The notes beneath the pieces were generated by a model, which was given only the letters and a program-made list of their open reading frames with translations, was not told where the DNA came from and did not search any database. This document shows positions 1 through 7,621 of a stretch of DNA of 23,002 nucleotides, one piece after another. Each line of letters opens with the position of its first letter. Position 1 is the first letter of the stretch. The stretch lies in NCBI GenBank assembly GCA_964440345.1, contig CAYTSA010000064.1, positions 1-23,002 on the forward strand, given 5' to 3'. A program made the translations under genes and the position numbers. Source of the DNA: CAYTSA01 sp964440345. Its GTDB lineage: Bacteria > Desulfobacterota > Desulfovibrionia > Desulfovibrionales > Desulfovibrionaceae.

Positions 1-67
1 GGTCGATGTGTCCGACGGTGCCGATGTTAACGTGCGGCTTCTTGCGTTCAAATTTTGCTTTACCCAT
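1..67 (-). CDS. tuf: Elongation factor Tu, N-terminal fragment (cut by window edge)
   Basis: Only the first 22 codons are inside the window. They begin MGKAKFERKKPHVNIGTVGH, the characteristic EF-Tu N-terminus leading into the first GTP-binding loop. EF-Tu delivers aminoacyl-tRNA to the ribosome as a GTP complex. The ATG at 67-65 is preceded by a GGGGAAG Shine-Dalgarno stretch and lies 11 bases after the fusA stop codon, so it is the fourth gene of the str operon. The rest of the gene lies beyond base 1. Confidence 0.95.
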   Translation of the reverse strand, partial: MGKAKFERKKPHVNIGTVGHID

Positions 68-78
68 GACGCTTCCCC

Positions 79-2151
79 TTATGACTTCTTCATGATTTCT
101 TCGGCCAACTGAGCCGGTACACGTTCGTAATGGTCAAACTGCATAGTGAAGGTGGCGCGGCCCTGAGTTTTGGACCGCAAGTCGGTGGCGTAGCCGAACA
201 TTTCCGAAAGCGGCACGTCGCACTTGACAACCTGCGAACCCGCCCGGGCGTCCATGGAGCCAACCTTGCCCCGGCGGCCGTTCAGGTCGCCCATCACGTC
301 GCCCAGATATTCTTCGGGCGTGACCACTTCCACTGCCATGACCGGCTCCAGGAGAACGCAGCCGGCCTGGCGTAAAGCTTCTTTAATGGCCATGGAGCCG
401 GTGATGTAGAAAGCCTGCTCTGAGGAGTCCACCTCGTGGTAAGAGCCGTACACAAGGTTGACTTTCACATCCACAACTGGAAAGCCCGCCATGATGCCGC
501 TCTTCAGAGCGTCCTGAATGCCTTTGTCCACAGCTGGAATGTATTCTTTTGGTATGGCCCCGCCCACGATGGCGTTGGCAAATTCGTAGCCGCCCTCCGG
601 ATTGGGCTCCACCTCGATAACCACGTGGCCGTACTGGCCGCGTCCGCCAGACTGCTTGGCGTACTTGTGGTCAGTTTTGGCCGGCTTGGTGAGAGTTTCG
701 CGGTAGGCCACCTGGGGCTTGCCCACGTTGGCGTTGACGCCGAATTCACGGATAAGCCGGTCGACGATGATTTCAAGGTGCAACTCGCCCATGCCGGCGA
801 TAAGGGTCTGGTTGGTTTCTTCGTCACCGTGAACGCGAAAGGACGGGTCTTCTTTGGCCAGCTTGGCCAGGGCCTCGGACAGGTGGTCGCGGTCGGCTTT
901 GGACTTGGGTTCGATGGCCACTTCGATGACGGGCTCGGGAAAGTCCATGGACTCTAGCACAATTGGCCGGTTCAGGGCGCACAAGGTCTCGCCTGTGCCT
1001 GTATTTTTCAAGCCCACGGCGGCGACGATGTCGCCGGAGCCGGCCCACTTGATTTCTTCGCGCTTGTTGGCGTGCATCTTCAGCAGCCGGCCTATGCGCT
1101 CCTTCTTGCCGGTGATAGAATTGAGTACGGTCATGCCGGACTCCACAAAACCGGAGTAGACGCGCAGAAAGGTCAGATGGCCCACAAAGGAGTCTGTGGC
1201 CAGCTTGAAAGCCAGCGCAGCCAGAGGCTCATTGTCGTCGCACGGGCATTTGATTTCGTTTTCTTCCTTGCCAGGCTCAAAACCGCGAATTTCCGCCACC
1301 TGGTCAGGAGAAGGAAGGTAGTCCACCACAGCGTCCAGCAGGGGCTGCACGCCCTTGTTTTTGAAGGCGGAACCGCACATGACAGGGACGAACTTCATGT
1401 TCAGCACAGCAGCGCGGATGCCATCACGCAGCTCGTCAGAAGTCAGTTCTTCGCCGCCGAGATATTTTTCCAGAAGGGTTTCGTCTTCTTCGGCAATGGC
1501 TTCGAGCAGCTCCATACGGCGTTCTTCGAACAGGTCCTGCAGGTCAGCAGGCACGTCTTCTTCCGAGTACTCGGCGCCTTTGCTCTCGTCTTTGTAAAAA
1601 AAGGCCCGGCCTTCTATGAGGTCCACTATGCCCCGGAATTCATCTTCAGCGCCAATGGGAATTTGCAAAGCAACCGGCTTGGCCTTGAGGCGGTCCTTGA
1701 TCATGTCCACGCAGCGGAAAAAGTCAGCCCCGATGCGGTCCATTTTATTCACGAAGCATATGCGGGGGACTTTGTAGCGGTCCGCCTGGCGCCAGACTGT
1801 TTCAGACTGGGGCTCGACGCCGGCAACAGCGTCGAAAACGGCAATGGCGCCGTCGAGCACACGGAGGGCGCGTTCGACCTCTACTGTAAAGTCCACGTGG
1901 CCCGGGGTGTCGATAATGTTGATGCGGTGTTCGCGCCAAAAGCAGGTGGTTGCGGCGGACGTGATGGTAATGCCGCGCTCTTGCTCCTGGACCATCCAGT
2001 CCATGGTGGCCTGGCCGTCGTGAACTTCGCCTATCTTGTGCGAAACTCCGGTGTAGAACAGGATGCGCTCTGTCGTGGTGGTCTTGCCCGCGTCAATATG
2101 GGCCATGATCCCGATGTTGCGCTGCCTGGGAATGGGGACTACTCGAGCCAC
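79..2151 (-). CDS. fusA: Translation elongation factor G (EF-G)
   Basis: This GTPase drives translocation of tRNA and mRNA on the ribosome and, with RRF, ribosome recycling. The 690-residue product has full family length. Visible GTPase motifs are the P-loop AHIDAGKT at residues 17-24, DTPGH at 81-85 and NKMD at 135-138, followed by the normal downstream EF-G domains. The start is GTG (2151-2149), seven bases after an AAGGAG Shine-Dalgarno sequence. The gene sits 20 bases after rpsG and 11 before tuf, so it is surely cotranscribed with both. Nothing suggests the EF-G2 or tetracycline-protection paralogues. Confidence 0.98.
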   Translation of the reverse strand: MARVVPIPRQRNIGIMAHIDAGKTTTTERILFYTGVSHKIGEVHDGQATMDWMVQEQERGITITSAATTCFWREHRINIIDTPGHVDFTVEVERALRVLDGAIAVFDAVAGVEPQSETVWRQADRYKVPRICFVNKMDRIGADFFRCVDMIKDRLKAKPVALQIPIGAEDEFRGIVDLIEGRAFFYKDESKGAEYSEEDVPADLQDLFEERRMELLEAIAEEDETLLEKYLGGEELTSDELRDGIRAAVLNMKFVPVMCGSAFKNKGVQPLLDAVVDYLPSPDQVAEIRGFEPGKEENEIKCPCDDNEPLAALAFKLATDSFVGHLTFLRVYSGFVESGMTVLNSITGKKERIGRLLKMHANKREEIKWAGSGDIVAAVGLKNTGTGETLCALNRPIVLESMDFPEPVIEVAIEPKSKADRDHLSEALAKLAKEDPSFRVHGDEETNQTLIAGMGELHLEIIVDRLIREFGVNANVGKPQVAYRETLTKPAKTDHKYAKQSGGRGQYGHVVIEVEPNPEGGYEFANAIVGGAIPKEYIPAVDKGIQDALKSGIMAGFPVVDVKVNLVYGSYHEVDSSEQAFYITGSMAIKEALRQAGCVLLEPVMAVEVVTPEEYLGDVMGDLNGRRGKVGSMDARAGSQVVKCDVPLSEMFGYATDLRSKTQGRATFTMQFDHYERVPAQLAEEIMKKS

Positions 2152-2171
2152 GTGATCACTCCTTGCACGCC

Positions 2172-2642
2172 CTACCAGCGGTAATGGGCAAACGCTTTGT
2201 TGGCGTCAGCCATCCGGTGGACGTCTTCCTTCTTTTTCACGGCGCCGCCGCGGTTGTTCAGGGCGTCAAGCAGCTCTCCAGAAAGACGAGCGACCATGCC
2301 TTTTTCGCCACGAGCCCGAGCGAAGCTAACCAGCCAGCGAATGGCCAGGGCCACCTGCCGCTCCGGCCGCACTTCCATGGGCACCTGATACGTGGCGCCG
2401 CCCACGCGGCGGGGCTTGACTTCCTTGTCCGGCTTGACGTTGTCCAAAGCTTTCTCAAAAGCCTTCAAGGGCTCTTCGCTGGACTTCTCCGCCAGTTGCT
2501 CAAGGGACTTGTAAAAAATGAGTTCCGCCGTGCTGCGTTTGCCGTCCAGCATCAGTCTGTTGATGAACTTGGCGGCAAGCTTGCTGTTGTACAGCGGGTC
2601 CGGGATGATATCCCTTTTTGGGACGGGTCCTTTACGCGGCAT
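2172..2642 (-). CDS. rpsG: 30S ribosomal protein S7
   Basis: S7 is a primary 16S rRNA-binding protein that nucleates assembly of the 30S head and contacts E-site tRNA. The 156-residue product starts MPRKGPVPKRDI and contains the conserved VGGATYQVPMEVRPERQ segment, as in other bacterial S7 proteins. An AAGGAG Shine-Dalgarno sequence precedes the ATG at 2642. It lies 11 bases after the rpsL stop. In E. coli S7 represses this operon by binding a longer rpsL-rpsG spacer; 11 bases cannot hold that structure, so autoregulation, if it exists, must act elsewhere. Confidence 0.98.
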   Translation of the reverse strand: MPRKGPVPKRDIIPDPLYNSKLAAKFINRLMLDGKRSTAELIFYKSLEQLAEKSSEEPLKAFEKALDNVKPDKEVKPRRVGGATYQVPMEVRPERQVALAIRWLVSFARARGEKGMVARLSGELLDALNNRGGAVKKKEDVHRMADANKAFAHYRW

Positions 2643-2653
2643 AAAGCTACTCC

Positions 2654-3025
2654 TTACTTGGGCCGTTTGGCGCCATACTTGGACCGGCCTTGGCGGCGGT
2701 CATTCACGCCGGCCGTGTCCAAAGTTCCGCGAACAATATGATACCGGACGCCGGGAAGGTCTTTCACACGGCCGCCACGGATGAGCACCACAGAGTGCTC
2801 CTGCAAGTTGTGGCCTTCGCCCGGGATGTACGCCGTCACCTCAATGCCGTTGGTCAACCGCACGCGGGCAACCTTGCGCAGCGCCGAGTTGGGCTTTTTT
2901 GGCGTGGTGGTGTACACGCGAGTGCACACGCCGCGCCGCTGCGGGCAAGCCAGCAAGGCCGGCGTCTTCTTACGTTTTACCACCTTGGTCCGCTCGTTGC
3001 GAATCAACTGATTGATGGTTGGCAT
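2654..3025 (-). CDS. rpsL: 30S ribosomal protein S12
   Basis: S12 sits at the decoding centre and controls accuracy; it is the classic streptomycin-resistance target. I chose the start at 3025 (MPTINQLIRNERTK, 123 residues) because it matches the universal S12 N-terminus and follows a GGAGG Shine-Dalgarno sequence by five bases. The open frame reaches 3061 but those 12 extra residues are not family-like. Both lysines whose mutation gives streptomycin resistance are wild type: K43 in TPKKPN and K88 in RVKDLPG, so this allele predicts sensitivity. First gene of the operon. Confidence 0.98.
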   Translation of the reverse strand: MPTINQLIRNERTKVVKRKKTPALLACPQRRGVCTRVYTTTPKKPNSALRKVARVRLTNGIEVTAYIPGEGHNLQEHSVVLIRGGRVKDLPGVRYHIVRGTLDTAGVNDRRQGRSKYGAKRPK

Positions 3026-3070
3026 CTTTCCTCCGTCTGCGTGAACGTTTTCGCGTTGCAAAGACGGACG

Positions 3071-3122
3071 GAAATAGTCTACCCCAGCTTAGTTGTCAAG
3101 CTTTTCCCCCAAAAATATTTTT
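3071..3122 (-). promoter_or_regulatory. Sigma70-type promoter of the str operon with AT-rich upstream element
   Basis: Reading the minus strand, a perfect TTGACA (-35, plus positions 3094-3099) is followed after exactly 17 bases by TATTTC (3071-3076), a weak -10. This predicts a start near 3064 and a leader of about 40 bases before rpsL. Upstream, a 12-base palindromic A/T tract (3111-3122) lies where an UP element would contact the alpha subunit, as expected of a strong ribosomal promoter. The -10 is the weakest part of the call. Confidence 0.6.
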
Positions 3123-3475
3123 CCTGCGGCTTGACTTTTCTTCCTGCCCCCTGCTTGTTTTTGTAAAGCCTGGAACCGCAATCAGCGACCCCGATCCTCC
3201 ATCTTAAAAGACTAACTACCTCACTCTGTTCGGAAAAACAAACAGCTCATTGTATTGCAAGCACAAATCCATTGCCAAAGAGACGCCGCCGCCATGTCCC
3301 AGGGCGTCTTATTTTCACACTCGAAAAAATATTTATTGCCGGGTCAGGGCTTCAGCATCATGCTTACTGGAGCATCAAGGCGGGCGGACGCAAGGGTCGC
3401 CACGCACCCCCGTCTATAGGTTAAAGTCAATCGGTCAATTCATGTGCTACCTAAATCGATCACTTTCACGTGTCA
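3100..3475. other. Gene-free divergent spacer
   Basis: This stretch separates the str operon promoter from the promoter of the rightward gene at 3529. An open frame runs in from 3250 (TTG) but its residues look random and its only promoter lies inside it, so I do not call it coding. It contains a hairpin at 3281-3309 and a tandem GTCAAT repeat (3426-3431 and 3434-3439, period 8). Nothing else is recognisable. Confidence 0.5.
3281..3315 (+). terminator. Possible intrinsic terminator or hairpin in the spacer
   Basis: AGACGCC (3281-3287) pairs perfectly with GGCGTCT (3303-3309) across a 15-base loop. It is followed on the plus strand by a short T-rich run (3310-3315). No gene upstream on this strand needs terminating, so it may end an unrecognised short transcript or be a chance hairpin. 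Confidence 0.25.
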
Positions 3476-3504
3476 TTGACACCTGGGCGAGTGCTTCCTT
3501 TACT
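3476..3504 (+). promoter_or_regulatory. Sigma70-type promoter for the gene at 3529
   Basis: A perfect TTGACA (3476-3481) is separated by 17 bases from TTTACT (3499-3504), which matches the -10 consensus at four of six positions. Transcription would start near 3511, leaving a leader of under 20 bases. This rules out the much earlier open-frame start at 3250. Confidence 0.6.
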
Positions 3505-3528
3505 TTTCCTGCACAACGAGCTTATATT

Positions 3529-5124
3529 ATGTATATGTCCGACAAGAACATCGTTTTTTCTTGCACTATTTCAGACCCGGTGCTTGCCCGCATCGCAGGG
3601 TTGTGGCGGCGTGATGCGCTTGTGCCCGCGCACAGGGCCGTTTCTATGGCAAAAACCTTGCTCCACGGCCTGGACGACCTGGACCCGGCCGCAGCAAAGG
3701 CCCGGCTGCTCCTGGCCGGGCCTTTGCTGCGGTCTGCGCTGGCTATAGACCCCTTCTACCCGGAACTTATCTCATTTCTGGACCAGTTTTCGAGGTCTGC
3801 TGATGAACGGCCTCTTCCCGGACTGGCCCGACGGCTCCGGCGATTGCAGGCCTTGACTGCCGACTGGCCTGTTGCAGCCCAAGCCTATGTTGATGATTCG
3901 CTGGATGACGGCCATCCGTCCGTGCAGCTGCGCCACCTGCTGCAGTTGTGGCGCAGCAGGGATTGGGACGCTTTTACCGAAAAGAGCAACGCCTGGGCCG
4001 AAAAACCTTATGGCGCAGCTGCTGCGCCTTTGTTGGCCTGGGGGGCTTTCCACGCCGGCCAGGAGACCCTGCGAGAGCAGTTGCTCGCGACAGCCGACGC
4101 CGCCGGGACAATGGACAACCTGGGCCTGAATTTGCGTGCGGAGATCGCCCTGGAATCCGGCGACGCTGACGCAGCGAAAGCCTTCTGGGCCGAATCACTG
4201 GCGGCAGAACCCGGGCAGCCGCACTTGGCGGTGCGCATGCACCACGGCTTTTCTGACGCTCCTACAGCAGACCTTTCCAGCACGGTTGTGTGCGCCCAGG
4301 CCCACGCCAAGGATATACACGGCTTGCTGCATGTGCTTCAGTCCACCATTTCAGAAGGTTGTAACATAGTGTTGTTGATACACGGCCAGAGACCAGACGA
4401 CGAACAGAGCGTCCGCCAGGCTGTTGCTGACGCCCTGGGCGAGCGCAGCGCAGAGCTGGTTGTGACGCCGACGCCTATTGGCGTTCCCGCCGCCCGCAAC
4501 TGGCTGGCGTCCATGGAGGCCGCACAGCAATCGAAATTCCTTGCATTTATCGACAAACCAGCTGTTTTGCCTGACAATTGGCTGCCTCTGCTGGTCGGCG
4601 TGCTCGAAACGGAGCCGACGGCCGGGGCCGTGGCCTCCATGCACGGCGCCGGGCCGCAGTTTTTCGAGGTATCCGGAGAGTGGGCGGTGCGCTACGCGCC
4701 CAGCCTGGGCCTGGACCTGGGGCAGCACCGGCTGGCCGCGCCCTGCGCCGGAGCAGAATCGCCATGCCGCGTTGTTCGGCGCACTGCGTTGGAACACGCC
4801 GGAGCTTACGACGTGCGCTATACTCCGGAGTATGGTTTTGACAAAGACATGGACCTGCGTTTCTGGTCCTCTGGGCGGCAGTGTTTCTGCCACGGACTGG
4901 TGCGGCCACAAGTCGCAGGTTTCAGCCTGGACGAACAGCAGCTCACAGCCTGCCGCGGCTCGATGGACATCAAGCTGGACCTGGCTCACCCTCCCGGCCG
5001 TGTAGACGCCGCCATGCGCGCAGCGCTGGCTGCAGAAAAGCAATTCTGGACGAATGCGCCGCAGCAAGCCCGGGAGCTGCTCTCCTCTGCAGCGCTGGAG
5101 ACGGTGTCTGTGTGTTTGCTCTAA
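3529..5124 (+). CDS. Helical-repeat protein with glycosyltransferase family 2-like C-terminal domain
   Basis: I cannot name this 531-residue protein. Residues about 15-240 are Ala/Leu-rich helices resembling TPR-type repeats. Residues about 275-460 resemble a GT-A (family 2) fold: GVPAARNWL (318-326) followed by a FIDKPAVLPDNWL segment where the nucleotide-sugar DxD strand would lie, then CRVVRRTALEHAGAYD (413-428) and FDKDMDLRFW (437-446), which mimic the acceptor-side motifs of family 2 enzymes. A clear DxD is missing, so it may be inactive or use another metal site. The ATG at 3529 fits the promoter just upstream; 3535 is an alternative. There is no signal peptide or membrane segment. Its end overlaps the next gene by 13 bases. 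A role in surface-glycan synthesis is inference only. Confidence 0.7.
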   Translation: MYMSDKNIVFSCTISDPVLARIAGLWRRDALVPAHRAVSMAKTLLHGLDDLDPAAAKARLLLAGPLLRSALAIDPFYPELISFLDQFSRSADERPLPGLARRLRRLQALTADWPVAAQAYVDDSLDDGHPSVQLRHLLQLWRSRDWDAFTEKSNAWAEKPYGAAAAPLLAWGAFHAGQETLREQLLATADAAGTMDNLGLNLRAEIALESGDADAAKAFWAESLAAEPGQPHLAVRMHHGFSDAPTADLSSTVVCAQAHAKDIHGLLHVLQSTISEGCNIVLLIHGQRPDDEQSVRQAVADALGERSAELVVTPTPIGVPAARNWLASMEAAQQSKFLAFIDKPAVLPDNWLPLLVGVLETEPTAGAVASMHGAGPQFFEVSGEWAVRYAPSLGLDLGQHRLAAPCAGAESPCRVVRRTALEHAGAYDVRYTPEYGFDKDMDLRFWSSGRQCFCHGLVRPQVAGFSLDEQQLTACRGSMDIKLDLAHPPGRVDAAMRAALAAEKQFWTNAPQQARELLSSAALETVSVCLL

Positions 5125-5735
5125 GTTTTTCTGAGGCCCTTGCCGGTCTGCGGGCAGGCCGGCCAGTCATATTTCCCACCGAAACGTTTTTCGCCCTGGG
5201 CTGCAGCGGGCTGGACCACGGCGCCGTGCGCGCGACGCTGCAGGTAAAAGGCCGGCCGCCGGAAAAACCCTTGCCTCTTATCGCGGGCGACGCGTCGCTG
5301 ATTGCAACCGTGTGTCCTGGCATGACTCCCGTGCAGGAAAAGCTGGCCGCCGCATTCTGGCCCGGTCCGTTGAGCATATTGCTCCAAGCCTGGCCAGGCC
5401 TGCCGGCCGGCGTAGCCAGCCGAGATGGTTTTGTGGCTGTCCGCGTGAGCCCGCACCCTGCAGCGGCGGCGCTGAGCCTTGCCGCCGGCTGTCCCCTGGC
5501 GGCCACCAGCGCCAACCTGGCGGGCGCGCCCCCTGCCGCAGCGGCAGCCTGCCTGGACCCAATTCTGATCCAGGCTTGCGCCGGGTTCCTGGACACGCCT
5601 CCTGGCCCAGCCGGGGGAGCTCCGTCCACCCTGGTCCAGACGCAGGACAACGGCGAGCTGACTATCCTGCGCGAAGGAGCCGTGGCGTCACAAGCGCTTC
5701 AGGACGCAGGGTTCGCCATTCGTCAAAAGATTTGA
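5112..5735 (+). CDS. L-threonylcarbamoyladenylate synthase family protein (YrdC/Sua5/TsaC)
   Basis: Proteins of this family make threonylcarbamoyl-AMP from threonine, bicarbonate and ATP, the first step of the t6A37 modification of ANN-decoding tRNAs. The 207-residue product carries the YrdC core. FPTETFFALGC lies at residues 21-31, the K-x-R-x3-K-P-L signature has K46, R48 and K52, and SAN lies at 133-135. It ends after the single YrdC domain, so it is TsaC-like rather than a full Sua5. No ATG fits. The GTG at 5112, 11 bases after a GGAG, is the only sensible start and lies inside the preceding gene (stop 5122-5124), implying translational coupling. A YciO-type paralogue of unknown function cannot be excluded. 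Confidence 0.8.
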   Translation: MFALSFSEALAGLRAGRPVIFPTETFFALGCSGLDHGAVRATLQVKGRPPEKPLPLIAGDASLIATVCPGMTPVQEKLAAAFWPGPLSILLQAWPGLPAGVASRDGFVAVRVSPHPAAAALSLAAGCPLAATSANLAGAPPAAAAACLDPILIQACAGFLDTPPGPAGGAPSTLVQTQDNGELTILREGAVASQALQDAGFAIRQKI

Positions 5736-5847
5736 ACCAGCAACACCCCCGGATGGGGATATTGCCGCTCCAGGTCAAATTTTTTGAACATTCCACAGTC
5801 TCAGCAGAAAGCCCCGGCCGGCGCCAACACAGCGCAACACTCTGAAG

Positions 5848-5980
5848 TATAATGACAAAATAAAATACCGCGTCACATCTTCATTCTGGCGCCACTCTTG
5901 CTAATGTCAGAGCATCTTCCAATCTTCCTCTTTTTGCAGAAACCGGCGCAGCGGAGCGGTCACCGTAGCGCCGGTTTTTT
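5848..5980 (+). ncRNA. Candidate small RNA ending at an intrinsic terminator
   Basis: A consensus TATAAT box at 5848-5853 would start a transcript near 5860 ending at the terminator around 5980, about 120 bases long. The predicted RNA has a C/U-rich unpaired stretch resembling an anti-Shine-Dalgarno sequence just before the terminator stem. Against it, the -35 region (about 5825-5830) matches poorly, and the terminator could simply end the upstream operon. Confidence 0.3.
5940..5980 (+). terminator. Strong rho-independent terminator
   Basis: A perfect 10-base-pair stem joins 5940-5949 (AAACCGGCGC) to 5968-5977. The 18-base loop can fold a small inner hairpin (CGG 5957-5959 with CCG 5963-5965). 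The stem runs straight into a T tract ending at 5980. It ends rightward transcription from the YrdC-family operon or from the candidate small RNA. On the opposite strand the U tract is weak. Confidence 0.85.
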
Positions 5981-6047
5981 CATGCTCTCGGGCTAGCGCA
6001 TTTTCGCGTTGCGGCAACGCCCGCTCTCGAAACAATGTACACTTATT

Positions 6048-6977
6048 TCAGTAAACTGCTCTAAGCACGCTGTTCAGAGCCTTTGACGCCATGGCGACTG
6101 AAATGTTGGAAATGCACGCTGGGTTCTGGCAGGGAATGTCCGCTGTTGTCAGGGTGCACGGCCTGCAGTGGACGCTTGTCCGCACGGGGATCAGCCCTGG
6201 CGGTCCCCATTGGCGCGCCGAGGTAGGGCCAAACAGCACAACGCCGGGAGCTCCGTGGGCCGCAGCCAGGTGCATGGGCCCGCAGTCGTTGCCGCAGACG
6301 GCGCGGCATTCACACAGAACCGCTGACAATGCTTTAAAATTCTCTGGTTTTTCTGTCGGCCAATCCTGTATGTCCAGTCCCCGCTCCACTTCTGCCGGAC
6401 CCAGCACAAACCGCGGGGACCAGCCCTGTGCTTGCAGCACTTTTGCCAGTTCAAAAAATTTGATCAGCGGCCATTGCTTTGCCTTGTGCCCGGCTCCTGG
6501 AAAAAGGAGAATGGTGTTGCTGTTCTGCCCGCTCCAGTGGCCAAAAAGGCTGCGCCATATTCTTTCCCAGTCAGGGGCGGGAGGCGCGCCCCTGGCGGCC
6601 AGACTGGCCGCGGCAATCTCCCGTGGCGGGCAGTAGCCGCTGACTGGCATGGTGGAGACGGTCCATAGCTGTTCATGGCGCGTTGCGGCCGGCGCGCGCC
6701 GCAGGGTAAACCAAACGATCAACGCGTCTGCAAGCGCAGGGGGCCATTCTGCGGCGGCGTACAGCGACTCCACGGCGCGAAGGGTCTGCCCGTCACATAA
6801 GGAGAATCCCAAGGGCTTTGCCCAGGGAAAATAGCTGTGCTTTCCCGCCCAGTACAATGGCGTGCCGGCCCAGCGAGAGAGAGCCAGCAAGGAGGGCCAG
6901 ACGGTGATAAAGTCGCCCAGAGCGCCATTGTGGACACAAATGAGTTTTTTCATGAGATTTTTCTGCGCCATAGACAT
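6048..6977 (-). CDS. Glycosyltransferase family 9 (heptosyltransferase-like)
   Basis: Family 9 enzymes transfer heptose or a related sugar from an ADP/nucleotide donor to the lipopolysaccharide core at the cytoplasmic face of the inner membrane. The N-terminal motif MKKLICVHNGALGDFI and the C-terminal GNDCGPMHLAAAHG ... VVLFGPTS block are hallmarks of the family; LFPGAGHKAKQWP marks the donor-binding strand. The product has 309 residues from the ATG at 6977, which has an AGGA about 12 bases upstream. The ATG at 6953 (301 residues) gives a more family-like N-terminus but no Shine-Dalgarno sequence, so the start is uncertain. It is transcribed away from the Nudix gene. Which sugar and acceptor it uses cannot be told. 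Confidence 0.85.
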   Translation of the reverse strand: MSMAQKNLMKKLICVHNGALGDFITVWPSLLALSRWAGTPLYWAGKHSYFPWAKPLGFSLCDGQTLRAVESLYAAAEWPPALADALIVWFTLRRAPAATRHEQLWTVSTMPVSGYCPPREIAAASLAARGAPPAPDWERIWRSLFGHWSGQNSNTILLFPGAGHKAKQWPLIKFFELAKVLQAQGWSPRFVLGPAEVERGLDIQDWPTEKPENFKALSAVLCECRAVCGNDCGPMHLAAAHGAPGVVLFGPTSARQWGPPGLIPVRTSVHCRPCTLTTADIPCQNPACISNISVAMASKALNSVLRAVY

Positions 6978-6993
6978 ACAATGTTATCATCCT

Positions 6994-7013
6994 GTAACGT
7001 TACTGACGTAACG
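6994..7013. promoter_or_regulatory. Palindrome with flanking half-repeat in a divergent promoter region
   Basis: GTAACGTTAC (6994-7003) is a perfect 10-base palindrome, and GTAACG recurs at 7008-7013 in direct orientation. It lies in the 56-base gap between the divergent GT9 and Nudix genes, where it could be an operator for either. No matching regulator is recognised. Confidence 0.3.
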
Positions 7014-7033
7014 ATGCAACTGAAGGAGCCTGC

Positions 7034-7486
7034 ATGCCTGCCCAAAATATCCCCTGCCCCCATTGCGGCCAGCCTGTGTCTGTATACCGCAACCCTTCGC
7101 CCACTGTGGATGTCGTTATATACGACCCGGCCCACGGCGTTGTTCTCATCGAACGGCGCAACCCGCCGCACGGCTGGGCGCTGCCAGGCGGGTTCATCGA
7201 CTACGGGGAAAGCGCCGAGGCCGCGGCTGTGCGCGAGGCCAATGAGGAGACGGGGCTGGAGGTGGAGTTGTACGGTCTGGTGGGCGTGTATTCCGACCCG
7301 GGCAGAGACCCCCGCGGGCACACCATGAGCGTGGCCTTTGCAGCGCGCGCGGCCCGGCCGGAAAAGCTTCAGGCAGGTGACGACGCAGGCCGGGCGGCTT
7401 TTTTTCCATTGGACGGCCTGCCTCCCATGGCGTTTGACCACGCCAGCATAGTGCAGGATTTTATATCCCGTTTTGCCATTGAGTAG
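7034..7486 (+). CDS. Nudix hydrolase (ADP-ribose pyrophosphatase-like)
   Basis: Nudix enzymes cleave nucleoside diphosphates linked to another group, using Mg2+. The box is complete: G53, five residues, E59, seven residues, R67-E68, then E71-E72, G74 and L75, with the metal-binding glutamates intact. The N-terminus has a CPHCGQP half zinc-ribbon followed by NPSPTVDVVIY, a layout common in small bacterial ADP-ribose or house-cleaning Nudix proteins. The 150-residue length is typical. The ATG follows AAGGAG by eight bases. It stands alone between a divergent GT9 gene and the glycogen cluster 135 bases downstream. The substrate cannot be decided from sequence. Confidence 0.9.
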   Translation: MPAQNIPCPHCGQPVSVYRNPSPTVDVVIYDPAHGVVLIERRNPPHGWALPGGFIDYGESAEAAAVREANEETGLEVELYGLVGVYSDPGRDPRGHTMSVAFAARAARPEKLQAGDDAGRAAFFPLDGLPPMAFDHASIVQDFISRFAIE

Positions 7487-7576
7487 GGTATCCGTTTGTA
7501 CCCGGTATCCAGCCGTTGCTATTTCTCCAAAGTTGTGTATGACATAGGAATACTAACAACTGAAAGGAAGCAAACT

Positions 7577-7609
7577 TTGTTCGACGCAGACCGCGATTCG
7601 GCGCCCTGA
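7577..7609 (+). CDS. Possible leader peptide upstream of glgA
   Basis: A TTG codon at 7577, six bases after AAAGGAAG (7563-7570), opens a 10-codon frame reading FDADRDSAP after the initiator and stopping at 7609, 12 bases before the glgA ATG. The good ribosome site and the tight placement suggest a regulatory leader. The TTG start and tiny length make it speculative; the AAAGGAAG could be chance. Confidence 0.25.
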   Translation: MFDADRDSAP

Positions 7610-7621
7610 GGGGGGGAAGGC

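Larger units (their letters stand above)
5736..6047. other. Gene-free convergent spacer
   Basis: This stretch lies between the YrdC-family gene and the end of the leftward GT9 gene. It holds a perfect -10-like TATAAT (5848-5853), a C/T-rich stretch (about 5908-5935), a strong terminator (5940-5980), a tight hairpin (GCGTTG at 6006-6011, CAACGC at 6015-6020) and a repeated GCTCTCG. No open frame looks coding. Confidence 0.6.

Noticed and set aside
1072..2184. Long plus-strand open frame opposite fusA
   Set aside because: It is antisense to a certain EF-G gene and its translation resembles no protein; it arises from codon bias.
3026..3061. Longer S12 start
   Set aside because: The universal S12 N-terminus starts at 3025 with a good GGAGG; the upstream 12 residues overlap the leader.
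3250..3528. N-terminal extension of the helical-repeat/GT2-like gene (TTG start)
   Set aside because: The residues look random, the TTG has no ribosome site, and the best promoter (3476-3504) lies inside it.
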